A stretch of 64,000 nucleotides of DNA. It comes from Lithodes maja. Lineage: Eukaryota; Arthropoda; Malacostraca; Decapoda; Lithodidae. The notes under the pieces were generated by a model. The model ran no database searches. It saw only the letters and a list, made by a program, of their open reading frames with translations, and was not told the origin of the DNA. Below, piece by piece: positions 32,410 to 43,337 of this stretch; within the stretch, counting starts at the first letter, position 1, and each line of letters begins with the position of its first letter. The position numbers and the translations under genes were made by a program. The stretch is from the NCBI GenBank assembly GCA_037953745.1, contig JBAKBP010003170.1, positions 62,001 to 126,000 of the forward strand, in the 5' to 3' direction.

Positions 32410-33473
32410 TTATGATGTAGTATACCCTGGATTTAAAATTATGTGTGGTGTAATTTTAATCCCCACTAAATTTGGGTATTGCATGAGCGGAAAGGTGCAT
32501 ACTACACAGTCAAAGGTCCTGGTCGACACGGTCTCGATATATAGAGTCAATGTAACCGCGGCAGAGGAGTTGGGAAGGGAGGATTCCCAACCTAGTGACC
32601 CTAAGATGGCTGCTGAGTTCGACCTGGAACGACTGTGGAGATTGGATCACATAGGCATTAATCCTATGGAGACTAATTATGACTCGAAAGTTGCGCTGAA
32701 AAGGTTTGACGAGTCTGTGAGCTACTGTGCCTCAGACAAGCAATATAAAGTTAGTTTACCCTGGAAGAACAGTGAGATAAGCCTGCCTACCAACTATGGT
32801 TTGGCATTAGGTCGCTTGCGCGCATTGCAGCGTAAATTGTCTAACGAACCGAGCACGCGCCAGGCGTATGACGATGTATTTCGGAGTTATGAAGATAGGG
32901 GCTTTATTGAGAGAGTCGATGTCAAGGAACCGATTAAGAAGGGTAGGGTTCACTATCTGGCCCATCATGGGGTAAGAAAATACAGCGTCACCACACCAAT
33001 ACGGGTGGTGTATGACTGCTCTGCCCATCAAGGTCAACAACCCAGTCTAAATGACTGCCTGTTGACAGGTTCTTACAGTATTTCTTACAGTAGATCCTCT
33101 GGAAAAAGGCAAACTATGCCTGTGTATCCAGTTCAGTACCAGTACTTGCACTGCTGCGGTCGTTCACAGGTCCATCCATGGTGTCGGACCTATCCCAACA
33201 TCTATTGTGGTTTAGGCTGGGGAAGTACGCCTATACCAGTGACATTGAGAAAGCATTCTTGATGGTCAAGCTAAAGGAGGAAGATAGAGATGTTACCCGC
33301 TTTCTTTGGTTCAGCGACATTAGTGACTCTGAATGTCCGGTCATCATATACCGTTTTCGGGTTGTACTCTTTGGAGCCATGTGTTCACAGTTTTTGTTAA
33401 ATGCCACAATCAAAAAACATCTAGCTGATACTCATGAGGACACAAGTAAACTATCTCGCGGATTATATATAGA
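32402..33473 (+). pseudogene. BEL-1 reverse transcriptase, N-terminal part
   Basis: Homologous to the BEL-2 RT on the minus strand. It includes the linker ERLWRLDHIGINPME, the fingers region with TPIRVVYDCSAHQ, and the palm with YTSDIEKAFLMVKL. A 101-bp insertion at 33069-33169 shifts the frame. The RT is cut at 33474 by a poly(T)-bounded SINE. The catalytic palm motif and the rest resume after 34037 and 35207. Not functional. Confidence 0.8.
33069..33169 (+). other. 101-bp GT...AG insertion in BEL-1 RT
   Basis: Absent from BEL-2, where the flanks join without a break. It starts GTTCTTACAG and ends GTTCACAG, and ACAGGT occurs at both junctions. Removing it restores the RT frame. It could be an intron-like insertion or a small element with a 6-bp duplication. 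Confidence 0.55.
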
Positions 33474-33474
33474 A

Positions 33475-34036
33475 TTTTTTTTTTTTTTTTTTTTTTTTTT
33501 TCTATATTCCAACTTACTTCCTCTCGGGCATAGGCTGAGAGCCTTAACATTCACCGCTTTACAATGAACAGTGAAGCCCGTGAGGTCTTGTTCCAGTCTA
33601 GGGAGTGAGACATGTGAAGCACGTAGAGTACAACGAGCACCTGCCATCTTGCCTTCACATGAGGCACGGTGCTCACTCATGGCCCGAAACGACCCCATCT
33701 CTGAAGCCACCTCGTTCCCGTGTTTCACTGTCTCACCACCTACACTCGGACTCTCACACTTACACACACACAATGCCACCTGTTGAGCAGATAACTCACC
33801 AGGCATTGCACCCCTATAGCATATTTTGAATATGGGAATATTCGTACAGTGCTATTTAATCAGGGAACAATGAGGGTATTTTATTAACGTTTTGGTGGGC
33901 TTGTGGTAATGCACTGATACTAGGTACAGCACAAATTCCATCCCAATAATATCTTCCCATTGATACATCGGGATTTGAACCCGGGACCTTTGGATTACCA
34001 GGCCAGTGGCAAGACCACTCCACCACACCTCCCCTT
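33475..34036 (-). mobile_element. tRNA-derived SINE with poly(A) tail
   Basis: On the minus strand the 5' part (about 33955-34036) resembles a tRNA: TGGAGTGGTCTTG as an A-box-like block and GGTTCAAATCCCG as a near-perfect B box (plus-strand 33969-33981). The 3' end is a run of 27 A, seen as T at 33475-33501. It interrupts the BEL-1 RT: BEL sequence stops before 33474 and resumes near 34037 (TTGCAGGG). It is not a tRNA gene, as the cloverleaf is incomplete and the unit is over 500 bases. Confidence 0.7.
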
Positions 34037-34082
34037 TTGCAGGGTTCTAGCGAGTCAGGATGATTTGTTATATACATACTGG

Positions 34083-35206
34083 ATCGGTACTAGGACCAAT
34101 TCTCTTTCTAATTTACATCAACGACATAGATGAGGGTCTCACCTGTACAATCTCAAAATTTGCTGATGATACAAAAATTGCAAATAGCGTACTCTCAAAA
34201 GAACAAGTTGACGATATGCAACACAATCTAGATAAATTGTCATGTTGGGCCCAAATTTGGCAAATGAGTTTCAATGCGGATAAATGTAAAGTACAGTACT
34301 ACATATCGGATACCTAAATGAGAAAGCAAACTATTCGATGAATGGCACTCAGCTTAAGAATGTAAACAGAGAAACCGATCTGGGAGTAACAATATCGAGT
34401 AACCTAAAACCGAGTCAACAATGTTCAGAAGTTGTTAAGAAGGCAAACAAAATAATTGGCTTTATAGGCAGGTCATTTGAGCATAAATCCAAAGAAGTTA
34501 TCCTAACCCTTTACAATTCCTTAGTCCGCCCTCTTCTGGAATACTGCGTTCAATCCTGGTGCCCTTATTACCAAAAAGATATAAACAAGCTAGAACGAGT
34601 TCAACGTAGAGTTACCAAAATGATACCTAGCCTAAAGAACAAACCATACGAAGAGCGTCTTAGAGAATTAAATCTATTTCCTTTAACCCAGCGCAGATTA
34701 AGAGGCGACTTAATTCAAGTGTTCAAAATCATCAAAGGCATCGACAATATGAACTGTAGTAAGTACTTCACTATCGACCAATCTAATTACACGCGGGGAA
34801 ACGGTTGCAAAATTATTGGTAAATCTTTTAACTCGCACGAATCTAAGAATTTCTTCTTCAATCGAGTTGTCAACTTGTGGAATGGGCTTCCCCGAAACGT
34901 TATAGACTGCATCACCGTTGATTCATTTAAACTCCGCCTAGACAAATATCTCGCATCAAACCCGCGACTGACTGCGTTTGTAAATTAATAACTTTATTTT
35001 ATCCCCCCCTCACTTACTAACCCATCTGTCCCCTACTAACTTCCTAATCCTGCCACGGACATTAGTTCCAGGGCAGTAATTCCCTTTCCAATGTTCCCTT
35101 ACCCACTCTAAACCACTGTTTGGACACTTGATCCTCAGTGTTTTGGAGGACAAGCAACCTAGAAGGGTCACTGGATCTGTTGTTGCTTGATTTCCTTTGT
35201 ACTTTG
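34083..35206 (+). mobile_element. CR1-like LINE, 5'-truncated copy in BEL-1
   Basis: Encodes the C-terminal RT part from GSVLGPILFLIYINDID and FADDTKIA through the thumb to the stop at 34986-34988, followed by a 3' UTR ending in TTTGTAC-type repeats. It is flanked by TACTGG at 34077-34082 and 35207-35212. It is the same family as the full-length CR1 at 58280-63245 and nearly identical to it. A 5-bp TACAGTA insertion at 34292-34298 breaks the frame, and the region reads open again after it. Confidence 0.85.
34292..34298. other. TACAGTA footprint-like insertion in the truncated CR1
   Basis: The sibling CR1 (plus-strand region 59191-59210) has a single TA at this place. The 5 extra bases end the upstream reading frame at about 34317. 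Confidence 0.75.
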
Positions 35207-36871
35207 TACTGGCAAGCACGCAGATTGTTTGCGGATGCTCATCTATTTCTCCGCGAGTGGGTTACTAATAGTGAAGATCTTCAGAGTTTGATACAGGTGG
35301 ACGGTACGGCATCTCATAACCAGGAAAAGTCCAGAAATTTGGGGATGATCTGGCAACCTAAATATGACATACTAACTTTTCAAACAAGGTCTTTTGCTCA
35401 GCAGACAGGAGCGCACACAAAAAGAATTCTGTTGAGCAAAGTTGCGCAATTTTTTGATCCTTTGGGTCTAGCATTACCCGTTACCATAAGAGCTAGGATT
35501 CTAATGCAGGAAGTTTGGAGACGTAAAATAGGATGGGATGACAGTTTGCCTGAGGACCTGAATGACCAAGGGACATTGTTGTTGAATGATTATGCCATCC
35601 TATGTACTAAACCTATACCTCGTAAAGTGGCGGCGTTCGGTGACGTTACGTTACACATGTTTTGCGATGCTAGCGCCACGGCATACGGGGTAGCCATATA
35701 TGTCGTTACTTCATTTGGGGCACATTTAGTTACAGCCCGGGCCAAGGTAGCCCCGGTTAAAAAGGTAACTATCCCTAAAATGGAATTGACTGCCATGCTG
35801 CTATTAACACGTCTGGTGCAACATGTACGCGCAGCATACGAGAGCTAATTAAATATTGAAATCGTTCATGTTTGGTGCGATAGTCAGGTCGCACTCAACT
35901 GGATACATAGCAAGAAGTCTCTGCCAGTTTATGTGCTGAATTGGGTAGATGAGATTAGAGCCCTTTTGCCAGATGTTGCATATCATTATGTAAATACAAA
36001 AGAAAACCCTAGTGATCTCATAACTAGGGGTATAACGGCTAGCCAATTAGTGAAGTCCGAATTGTGGTGGCATGGTCCAAAGTGGCTGCTCCATGAAAGT
36101 GAATGGACGATTTGGCATGCTGTTGGTGAGGGACTTCTGCCACTGGAAGCAGTGGCAGTTACAGCCCAACCAAATGAGCCACCGGGTTCAATCATAGAGT
36201 GGGCAAGATTCGGTGACTATAATAAACTAGTCAGAGTTGTCGCTTGGGTATTGCGATATGTATCCAATATCAAGCTTAAAGTAACGGGCCAACTCTGCAA
36301 CAAGGGTCACCACATTGATGCTCGTGAATTTAAAGCAGCTGAAGTAACTTTGATCAAATGGGTTCAAGTAGAAACCTTTTCCAATGAATTAGAATCCTTG
36401 CAAAGCTCGAATAAGACATTAATGCCTAATATAGTGCGTCAACTAAGGTTGCACCTAGACAAAGGCCTCATCAGGTGTGAGGGTCGCCTGAAGTGGTCGG
36501 GTGTAACAGTCGGCACAAACCGCCCTATACTTATGCCAACAAGACATCACGTTACTGATCTATTGATCATACGTGCACATAGGGAAGTAAAACACTACGG
36601 GGTATGTCATATTATACCAAATTTACGTCTCACATGGTGGATACCCAGAGTTCGACAAGTAGCTCGGCGCGTAGTAAGAAAGTGTGTAATATGCCAGAGA
36701 CTAAAAGGTAAACCATATGCAACTGGACCAGCTCCACCTCTACCTGAATGCCTTGTAAAGCACATAGAACCTTTCCAAGATGTAGGGTTAGATTACACAG
36801 GGGCATTGAAGACGAGAGAGCATGAAAATATCAAAATATCTAGTATCAAAATATCTAAAGGATATGAGTAG
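35207..36871 (+). pseudogene. BEL-1 RT C-terminus, RNase H and integrase N-part
   Basis: Starts at YWQARRLFADAHLF, runs through the connection, then RNase H (KMELTAMLLL, HVWCDSQVALNW), and into the integrase zinc-binding HHCC region (HREVKHYGV ... CVICQRLK). A TAA at about 35846 replaces a GAA present in BEL-2. Around 36829-36857 about 190 bases of integrase core are missing, including the DNAP catalytic block, and the junction holds a short duplicated patch, TATCAAAATATCTA. The frame stops at 36869-36871. Confidence 0.8.
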
Positions 36872-37016
36872 TGATCCTACTATCATCACTTTTTTGGGAG
36901 AGAAGAAGTGCGAATGGAGGTTCATTCCAGTTAAGGCACCTTGGTTTGGTGGAATGTGGGAACGGTGTGTCGGCACAGTAAAGTCAGGACTCAGAGCGGT
37001 AGTAGGACGTGCTCTA

Positions 37017-37638
37017 TTAACCTAACAAGTGCGCATGGGGGTAATTGGAAACGTCCCCCTGTGCTGACGTATTTGAGGTGTTTCCGTCACTAAAATATTC
37101 ATTGTACCATTAATAGCATTAATACTTATCCATATGCGCCTATTATGGGTTGATTATAAAGGTATTAACCTGAAACAACAATAAAACGAGTGAAAACAGC
37201 GTTTGGATGGTCAAAATCGGAGATATAGCCCGCGAGTTGTATAATGTATGGGTGAGGCAACCTGCTTTCCCGCCAATTTCCCCCAAGGCCACTGAGACAC
37301 AGTCGATCGATACTCTCTCTCTCTCTCTCTTGCACTCGCTTGCCATCAGTGATGACAACACCCTGCTTGCAACTCGCTAATGTTAGCACGAAAATATACC
37401 TCAGAATAAGGGAATAACAGGGAAAATAGGTGATAACTGAAGGAGAGGAGGAAAGTGGGGAAGGAGGGGAGGTAGAGGACTGAGAATTTGCATGGCCCAG
37501 GGGCCCAAAATTTTTTTTTTGTTTTTTTGTTTTTTTTTTCGATGTCAAAAGTTGATTTTTTGTTTTACTTACTCTCAAGAGTCTCCCCGCAGTCCGCCGG
37601 GGGAACTCTTAAGAGTCTCCCCGCAGTTCCCGGGTTAA
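37017..37638 (+). mobile_element. TTAA element family II, copy 1
   Basis: 622 bases including TTAA at both ends. It interrupts BEL-1 integrase exactly at a TTAA that is intact in BEL-2 (plus-strand near 51896). Ends are TTAACCTAACAAGTGCGC and, reversed, TTAACCCGGGAACTGCGG, an imperfect inverted repeat. It contains a CT repeat at about 37313-37330 and T runs near 37510. TTAA duplication on insertion is diagnostic of piggyBac-type transposition. No transposase. Confidence 0.8.
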
Positions 37639-37986
37639 AGAAGAGGGAGTTGACGACAGTCCTCACAGAGATAGAGGCAGTAGTGAATGATCGTCCGCTT
37701 ACATATGTGTACACCGACCTGCAAGAACCAATACCATTAACGCCAGCTCACTTGCTATATGGAAAACCATTGACTGCGTTTCCATCTGATTTCCAATCCA
37801 TAGTAGAGTTAGAGGATCCCTCATTGTACTCTGAGCTAGCGGTGTCTAAGAGATACCAGTATATATCAAGGATAATAGAAGATTTTAGAAAACGGTGGAT
37901 TAATGAATATCTGTTAGCATTGAGGGAAAGGAGTGTTACTCCCTTTGGTAGACCAACGGCACCTACAGTTGGTGAAGTTGTTTTAA

Positions 37987-38474
37987 TTAACCCTCCAGCC
38001 CCGGCTATGTATTATATATATATTCCTCGAAACCCGGGTGTTTTGGCCGAAAAACGTCTAGGCTAGGCTACCATATATTTGTTAATCAGACTGCTTCCCG
38101 CATTCCCGCGCATCCCCAAGCATAGCTGTGTTATTTACCTGTAGAATGGCGTTAAGTAGAGCTCTCTAAGTCAACTGGTTGAGCTGTGATGATGATTTCA
38201 TTGGAGATAACTTTATGGCCAAAACAGCCACTTTACACTACTTTTCGATACTTAACAACAACATACAGGCACACACGAACAAGCGACGCTCTCCTTTTTG
38301 TGGCCGGAGATGCGGGGCGTCGGTCCAGCCGGCTGTTGTTTACATGCGTCGGACCGACGCCTCGCACACCAAGCTCACAGGCTTTGACCTCATGGGTGTT
38401 TAAGAGCCCTTCCGGGCAGCTCGTGTATGCTTTTTTATGGGCGTTCAAGAGCCCTTCCGGGAACAGAGGGTTAA
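37987..38474 (+). mobile_element. TTAA element family I, copy 1 (488 bp)
   Basis: Bounded by TTAACCCTCCAGCCCCGG on the left and ...GAGGGTTAA on the right, inserted in a TTAA that is intact in BEL-2. The other two copies (46173-46660, 59708-60195) have the same 488-base length including both TTAA. An internal inverted repeat GCGTCGGTCC / GGACCGACGC (about 38316-38359) and a short direct repeat near the right end are present. A 74-codon ORF (38179-38403) recurs in all copies but resembles nothing I know. Confidence 0.85.
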
Positions 38475-38493
38475 AGAAGATAGTCCTCGTTTA

Positions 38494-38500
38494 TACTGTA
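38494..38500. other. TACTGTA footprint-like insertion in BEL-1 pol
   Basis: BEL-2 (plus-strand about 49418-49430) has a single TA at this place. Net gain 5 bases. Confidence 0.75.
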
Positions 38501-38820
38501 CTGGAAATTGGGCCGCGTGTTGGAGGTATACATGGGGGCAGACTCTGTAGAGTGGGTGGCGCTATTGAAGACAGCCACTGAAACTACTGTTCGTCCTATC
38601 GCACGTTTGTACGCTTTGGAGCTCGATTCTGCATTGCAATCTGATGCTCCACCTGTTATTGCTGGGTCCGAGGATTCTCAAAGGAACGACTCACCTCTCA
38701 CTGATGGTGATCATTCTCGGACCGGGACGCGTCCCAGACGCGCTGCTGCTGGTGCCGTCGACATGTGGCGTCAGAAGATAGCCTCTGGGCAACTTTAAGT
38801 TTAAGGTGGGGTTCAGGTAT

Positions 38821-38838
38821 TTTTTTGTGGGGGGAGTG
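38821..38838 (+). other. BEL-1 polypurine tract
   Basis: T run followed by GTGGGGGGAGTG immediately before the 3' LTR start. BEL-2 has the matching C-rich complement at about 49087-49104. Confidence 0.65.
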
Positions 38839-38984
38839 TATCGTAAATACGATAGGCTATGACTCTTTTGTGATCCCGTATGTCTCTGTGACGTCACGGT
38901 CGCTCCTGCAGCACGACGTAGGACGAGTAGATCGTATATTATAAGATTGTAAATAAGTTAAGTTATAAAAGGCCTAATATGCTA

Positions 38985-39473
38985 TTAACCCTTCCTACCC
39001 GGGCTGCCTTAGGTAAGGACAGCACGAAAGAAGGGCCGCTACCCGGTATGCCTTATCTAAGGCATGAGCTTAATAGCCTAATTAAGCTTGGTCCGAACGC
39101 CGTGCGTACGACCTATGTCAACAAACCCAAGCGTTCGTCACCGCACCTCCGAAAACAAGAAGGAGAAGACTCCTCAATGTTATTGTTCTGACGTCATGAC
39201 GAAATTAGTGTCTAAAAAGCCCCCATATTGGCAACATCTCTGCAATATTGGCTCCACTGAAATCGTCATCACAACTGAACCAGTTGACTTACAGAGCTCT
39301 ACTAAATGCCAAAATACAGATTGAAAACTGCACTATGATTATAGATGAGTGGGAAAGTTCTAGCAGTGAAAATAAACATAAATACGGTAGCCTAGGCCTA
39401 GACGTTTTTCGGCCATATCACCCGGGTAGGGGCGACCGTCATTAGCTAAGACAGCCCGGGGAGGATGGGTTAA
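38985..39473 (+). mobile_element. TTAA element family III
   Basis: 489 bases bounded by TTAACCCTTCCTACCCGGGC and, reversed from the right, TTAACCCATCCTCCCCGGGC, a good inverted repeat of over 20 bases. The 5' LTR of the same BEL-1 shows the empty TTAA site at about 28732. It has a different interior from families I and II. No transposase ORF. Confidence 0.85.
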
Positions 39474-39498
39474 GCAATATTGCCATGGTCTTATGTAG

Positions 39499-39505
39499 TA
39501 CTGTA
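39499..39505. other. TACTGTA footprint-like insertion in BEL-1 3' LTR
   Basis: The 5' LTR has a single TA at the equivalent position (28759-28760). Net gain 5 bases. Confidence 0.75.
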
Positions 39506-40125
39506 TATATGAATTTATCGTATATATTAATATAATTTATCGTATAGAGCAACCTAGATGCGGTACGATAATTTGGGCTCCTGGCGTTTGCCAAGGCAGC
39601 AAGGTGTGCCTCTGAGGAAGAGAGAGCAGAGCCTTCACGAACACCGACCAGTTAACATCTATTTTCCGCCCTCAGTTGATCGCGCTTTTGTGCCTCTAAT
39701 CACAATACACTGACAGCAATACAAACAGCTACATCATCACGACGCTCTCATCGACGCCATGACTGACTGACAGATAAGCATAATATTCATGTCCATTCCC
39801 ATGTAATAATTTATTCTTTCTTTCACTTGACTCGAGTCTCGGGACCGAAGTCTCGTTCCCCATTGTCCACCATATTGAGTAAACGTTCTCCCTTGCCTCA
39901 TTGCCACGTGAAACTATTGGTGAGTTAATACCTGGCTAATATTAACCCTTATAACCTTACCCTATATATAAATTTATTATGCGAGACCTTTGGATATAAA
40001 TTAGCTTGTTTCAGATTGAATTCAATTTAGATATGGAGTACCGGTAGTTTTAATTTAGATTGATTTTATTTTATTCATTATAGCTTAGTAATATTTAACT
40101 TCCATTGATAGTTTACCACAGCAAC

Positions 40126-41203
40126 TATTCTTTATTTCCCCTGAGCCTTATAGTTGCTTATCTACTTAAGAATTATCCCCTCTTACTTTAATGTTAATAT
40201 CTAGTTGCTGTCCTATCAGATCCTATACTATTGATAGCTAATCGGCATGGAGCCTTCTCTATCAAGAATAACTATTATCCTATTAACACATCATAATTTT
40301 ATTTATATACATAAGTCTAGTATCTTTCCCTTTAGTTTGTCCCATAAGAACACATCAATTATTATTTATGGGAACCACTGGGTTAGTCAAGCATTTTCTC
40401 TCTTTCTTTCATCACCTCAGAGCTGGCCAATAGCTCAACTGGAAATCTCCGCTCTCCTCTACTTTTTGTCGTCCCTCTTGAACCGCTTGGCTGTAGGTAT
40501 GCAAGCCAGCGATGTGACGACAGGCGGCCGGATACTGGAGGTGTATCCGCCTAGTAGGGGAGAGCGATGCTAGGCCCGAGGTGGACTTTACTGGAACAAG
40601 TGATGAGGGCTGGGAGGCTGGAATAAGTGGATCCGAGTTCCCTTGGGTGCCCAAGCGAGAGAGAGAATGTGGGTTGCAAGAAGTTAGCCCAGTGGAGCCC
40701 GAGGGGTGAATGACCCCGGCAGCCTCTTCCACCCCCTTGATATAGTCCCGCCTCCAGCTCTCCGGCGCTGTGATTGGCTGAGCCGTCCGCTCGGCCGTGC
40801 AACATTCTGGCCGCGCGCTTTGAATATTCCTACCATTCGCCTCCACTCTTCTCTCTTCATAATACGTTCCTGGAAGCTGGTTGCGAATGTCTTTTAGTGG
40901 CTTACAGGAGTATAGGGCTGGCACTGATGCATTAGACCCATGGCAACCAGAGGAAACAGCCTGTGAAGAGAGCGAGAGCGAGTTAAAGTGCGAGGCGGTA
41001 CGCGTAGCCGTCAGCTCCGAAAATGGAGGCTTCTGATTGGTCGGCCGGGAGGGCGTGGCATGTTTACTCGGTGGGCCCGGAATGTCAAACTCAGCTGGCC
41101 TAAAGGGAAGGTTAAAGGGAGCGCGGTGATTGGCGGATGGCCTTTTTACCTTAGTACCATTTAAGAAGGGTCAGCCAGGGAATAAGGAATAGTGTTTTTT
41201 TTT
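40126..41203. other. Unassigned sequence after BEL-1
   Basis: May begin with the rest of the gypsy LTR split by BEL-1 (T-rich to about 40400). From 40430 it is GC-richer with no ORF I can assign. A 170-codon minus-strand frame at 40412-40924 has no recognisable motif. Confidence 0.4.
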
Positions 41204-41634
41204 AGTTGTTGTTGTTGTTGTTGTTGTTCCCCAGGCTGTCTGGCCGAACAGCCCCAAGGTCTCGAGCAAGGCCAAGGCCATAAACGAGCGCCCCCCAAAA
41301 AATCCTCCCTGCTTACCACTAACAAAGCCCGGGTGACCGAAGCCACTCCAAGGCAGGGAGCTGAGGAGGGTGCGGAAACGCCCGGGAAACCAAAGCCCCA
41401 CCCAAGGCCCTGTGCCCCTCAGCAATTATGAAGGGAAAGTTGAGGGGTAAGGGAAAAATGTGACACTTTGGCTCCCAATCTGCCAACTTCTAGGTTGGCA
41501 GTAGGGAGGTCAATCCACGGAAAAGACGCCGCCACTTGAGATCTAGAAGATATATAAGTAAAAGGAACAGTCAGAGTAAGCTATGGGTATGGCAGAGATC
41601 GCTCAGTTCTCACTCGGATAGACCAGCCCATCAC
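41204..41634 (-). mobile_element. Short retroposon R, copy 3
   Basis: Starts with a GTTGTT run on the plus strand and ends ...CAGCCCATCACC. It differs from the other copies by an alternative hairpin near 41488-41510 (CTGCCAAC...GTTGGCAG). No clear target duplication was found. Confidence 0.7.
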
Positions 41635-41828
41635 CACATGACTAGAACCCAATCCTCTCAGCATCAGCTAGGAAAGGCCCTAGAAAGCCGCCTTTGGCGG
41701 GGGGATAGCTCCCCTATTTCAACTCCTTTCGGGGTTGGGCACCCGCCCGTTACATAGGTTAATTAGGGTCCTACGGGTCATGATTTCTGCCCTACCTATT
41801 ATGAATGGACAGTTAGGCCAGCAGCTGC

Positions 41829-41857
41829 AAAACCTGCTGTATGCCACAGCAGGTTTT
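41829..41857. repeat. Perfect 11-bp stem hairpin
   Basis: AAAACCTGCTG and CAGCAGGTTTT are exact complements separated by 7 bases, about 100 bases upstream of the helicase relic. Confidence 0.5.
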
Positions 41858-42384
41858 ACAGTCTGTGGAGTGTGGCGTACTCTGTCTGAGTACTCACTAG
41901 GGGTACAAAATTCATACAGAGGAAGAGGTGTATTATGAGGCCGAGCAGGATTATGACGATGTACAGTTTCAAGTAGCGGCTAGTAATGTGGACTGGACTG
42001 AAGATGCTAGGAAATTAGAGCTAACTCCTAAAGACCAAAGTGGCTAGAGGAGACTAAGAAGATTTACACTACATCGAGACAGGATAAAGAAATGGGAGGA
42101 CTTCCAGATGAATTGAATGTCAAACAGTTTTGTGCCTTTGCCATTGTCCAAAATTTCATTTAACAAGCATTTGAGAAAGGACTTGAGAATGTTTCCCAGC
42201 TCTTACTTAATATATCTGGAGCAGCTGGCACAGGGAAGTCTTTCTGGCTTAACACTGTGAAACACTACGCCTCAACTGTGTTTAGTTCTGGTTTTATCAC
42301 TGCAGCAGCTCCCTCTGGTACAGCTGCTTATCTCATTGGTGGTGAGACACTTCACAGTTTACTGTACCTGCCAGTTGGGACAGA

Positions 42385-42454
42385 TTGACAGTGACAGATT
42401 GCAAGAGCTTCAGCAGAGATTGACAGTGACAGATTGCAAGAGCTTCAGCAGAGA
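42385..42454 (+). repeat. Tandem duplication in the helicase relic
   Basis: A roughly 34-base unit, ATTGACAGTGACAGATTGCA and following bases, is repeated twice in direct tandem and adds a frameshift to the helicase. Confidence 0.75.
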
Positions 42455-42923
42455 TTCAAATGTGTTGGCATTTTGGTGATCGATGAAAAGTCAATGATTG
42501 GGCAGGAAGTTTTCCACCAGGTTAGTCAGAGACTGTAGGAAGCTAGGCCACACACTCGTCAGTTGCCTTTTGGGGGGGGGTGTCCATTATTCTGCTTGGT
42601 GACTGGAAACAGCTACCACCTGTCTGTGACTCCTCTCTCTACAATGACAAAGTTAAGAAACCAAGAGTTACAATTTGTATCAGCTTTTTCAAGACACTAT
42701 CATATTTGACAAGATTCAGCGGCAAGAAGGAGATGAACAGAAGCCATTTAGGGAAGAACTTCAACGCCTAGGTGATGGAAGTTTTAGTCTCGTAGATTGG
42801 AATAAGTGGCGGGCATGATCTATGGATTTATTACCATATGATGAAAGGCATGACTTCTTGGAGAATGGTATCTATGCATGTGCTTTAAAAAAGGATATGG
42901 TAGAACACAACATCTGCAAAGTT

Positions 42924-43337
42924 GTTGTTGTTGTTGTTGTTGTTCCCCAAGCTGCCTGGCCGAACAGCCCCAAGGCCCCGAGGAAGGCCAAGGCCATAAA
43001 CGAGCGACCCCACAGAACCCTCTCTGCCGACCACAATAAAGCCTGGGTGACCGAAGCCACTCCATGGCGGGGGGCTGAGAGGGTGCGTAAACGCCCGGGA
43101 AACCAAAGCCCCACCCAGGGCCCTGTGCCCCTCAGCAATTATGAAGAGAAAGTTGAGGGGCAAAGGAATAATGTGACGCTTTAGCTCCCAATCTTGGTAG
43201 ATTGGGAGGTCAATCCACGGAAGAGACGCCGTCACTCGAGATCTAGAAAATATATAAGTAAAAGGAACAGTCAGAGTAAGCTATGGGTATGGCAGAGATC
43301 GCTCAGGTCTCACTCTGATAGACCAGCCCATCACCAG
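42924..43337 (-). mobile_element. Short retroposon R, copy 4
   Basis: Flanked by a 14-bp duplication with one mismatch, ACATCTGCAAAGTT at 42910-42923 and ACATCCGCAAAGTT at 43338-43351. GTT repeats form the tail. It splits the helicase relic. Confidence 0.85.

Larger units (their letters stand above)
37639..38798 (+). pseudogene. BEL-1 integrase C-terminal region
   Basis: Resumes after the family II element with ELTTVLTEIEAVVNDRPLTY and continues to GEVVL at 37984, where a second TTAA element (37987-38474) intervenes. It then runs to the stop at 38796-38798. The last domain (ARLYALELDSALQ ... VDMWRQKIASGQL) matches BEL-2 at 49126-49440. A TACTGTA insertion at 38494-38500 shifts the frame by five bases. 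Confidence 0.8.
28584..40120 (+). mobile_element. BEL/Pao LTR retrotransposon BEL-1
   Basis: Flanked by the 5-bp target duplication GCAAC (28579-28583 and 40121-40125). Contains a 5' LTR, primer site, SGNH-like ORF, gag, protease, RT, RNase H, integrase, polypurine tract and 3' LTR. It carries six later insertions (30268-30680, 33475-34036, 34083-35206, 37017-37638, 37987-38474, 38985-39473). Coding is broken by stops (31054-31056, about 35846) and frameshifts, and part of the integrase core is deleted. BEL-2 (47023-63351, minus) is a second copy of the same family and was used as the reference. No envelope-like ORF was seen. Confidence 0.9.
38839..40120 (+). repeat. BEL-1 3' LTR, interrupted by a TTAA element
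   Basis: Same termini as the 5' LTR (TATCG...CCACA) and followed by the GCAAC duplication at 40121-40125. Differences from the 5' LTR include TACTGTA at 39499-39505, TACCGGTA near 40038, and the 38985-39473 insertion. Since LTRs are identical at integration, all these changes came afterwards. Confidence 0.9.

Noticed and set aside
33955..34045. tRNA gene on the minus strand
   Set aside because: A- and B-box-like motifs are present, but the sequence continues for over 500 bases to a poly(A) tail and no full cloverleaf can be drawn. Called a SINE.
28584..40120. Endogenous retrovirus with envelope
   Set aside because: Gene order and motifs are BEL/Pao. The only extra ORF is an SGNH hydrolase, and nothing resembles a glycoprotein with signal peptide and transmembrane segment.
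40412..40924. 170-codon minus-strand ORF
   Set aside because: No recognisable motif, no paralogue in the window and no supporting context. Recorded only as unassigned sequence.
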